A DNA stretch of 64,000 bases from contig NZ_BILZ01000002.1 of the NCBI RefSeq assembly GCF_004000825.1, positions 1 through 64,000 of the forward strand, read 5' to 3'. This DNA is from Paenibacillus kobensis NBRC 15729 (GTDB lineage: Bacteria > Bacillota > Bacilli > Paenibacillales > Paenibacillaceae). Shown one piece after another: positions 63,938-64,000 of this stretch. Numbering within the stretch: the stretch's first letter is position 1; every line of letters begins with the position of its first letter. The notes beneath the pieces are model-generated. The model searched no databases. It worked only from the letters and a program-made list of their open reading frames with translations, and had not been told where the DNA came from. The position numbers and the translations under genes were made by a program.

Positions 63938-64000
63938 ATGAGTGCTAAACCACAAAGCAGCGAGATCAACGTCCGGAACACGGAATGTTTCTCAGCCGAC
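63938..64000 (+). CDS. Start of a gene divergent to adhE, probably Fnr/Crp-type regulator (partial)
   Basis: ATG 63938, preceded by GGAG about eight to eleven bases upstream, opens a frame that runs off the window after 21 codons (SAKPQSSEINVRNTECFSAD). The visible part is too short to show a domain. Its divergent place next to adhE-pflB, and the Fnr-type boxes in the shared promoter, suggest an Fnr/Crp-family regulator of anaerobic growth. The single Cys17 could belong to an N-terminal cluster site, but this is not provable here. Confidence 0.5.
   Translation, partial: MSAKPQSSEINVRNTECFSAD

Overview
The window looks like chromosomal DNA of a spore-forming, facultatively anaerobic Firmicute, most likely Paenibacillus or a close relative. 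The evidence is a complete sporulation sigma factor K gene, a GH9/CBM3 cellulase, a Pfl/AdhE fermentation block with Fnr-type boxes, strong AGGAGG-type ribosome binding sites, and frequent TTG and GTG starts. Nearly every gene from 1 to 63.7 kb lies on the minus strand, so the biosynthetic regions are best read from high to low coordinates.

Region by region: (1) 1-8.1 kb is the 5' part of a large NRPS gene, with the 3' end outside the window. Its visible order is C-A-T-E-C-A-T-C. Specificity codes read by eye predict D-Gln followed by Asn. (2) 8.2-11.7 kb is a three-gene operon: a class IV aminotransferase, an HPPD/hydroxymandelate-synthase-type dioxygenase, and a GlcD-type FAD oxidase. This could be a non-classical route to 4-hydroxyphenylglycine for the NRPS. 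(3) 12.1-26.1 kb is a compact block with two paralogous BtrH-like putative acyltransferases, two stand-alone carrier proteins, a BtrJ-like ATP-grasp ligase, an AMP-forming acyl ligase, two radical SAM enzymes, two methyltransferases, a glycosyltransferase and an ABC-2 exporter. I see no aminocyclitol genes and no precursor peptide here. It is the best candidate for an undescribed system. (4) 26.1-30.3 kb holds an IS256-type relic and a sulfone/organosulfur operon (SfnG-like, MFS, SfnB-like), preceded by a leader terminator. (5) 31.1-42.4 kb is a RiPP locus. It has a 39-residue Cys/Gly-rich precursor, a radical SAM/SPASM enzyme, a PqqD-like chaperone, a signal-peptidase-fold protein with Cys in place of the nucleophilic Ser, a ferredoxin-like protein, an unknown 429-aa protein, two ABC exporters and three glycosyltransferases. 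This suggests a glycosylated radical-SAM peptide.

(6) 43.0-45.7 kb is the cellulase. (7) 45.7-50 kb is an accessory patch around sigK: a zeta-type toxin-antitoxin pair, a broken P-loop (STAND/NACHT-like) NTPase, a transposase scrap, and two complementary sigK fragments in permuted order. A third sigK fragment lies at 11.9 kb. (8) 50.3-57 kb carries ordinary housekeeping or accessory genes: GNATs, a MraY paralogue, an M23 peptidase, membrane proteins, a HAD nucleotidase and an APH-type kinase. It also has a hexanucleotide tandem repeat and palindromic operator-like sites. (9) 57.5-64 kb is an anaerobic metabolism block: a hemerythrin-like protein, PflA, PflB, AdhE and, divergently, the start of a likely Fnr/Crp regulator. 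Three TGTGA-N6-TCACA-like boxes lie between adhE and the regulator.

All functional calls come from reading motifs by eye. No database search was run.
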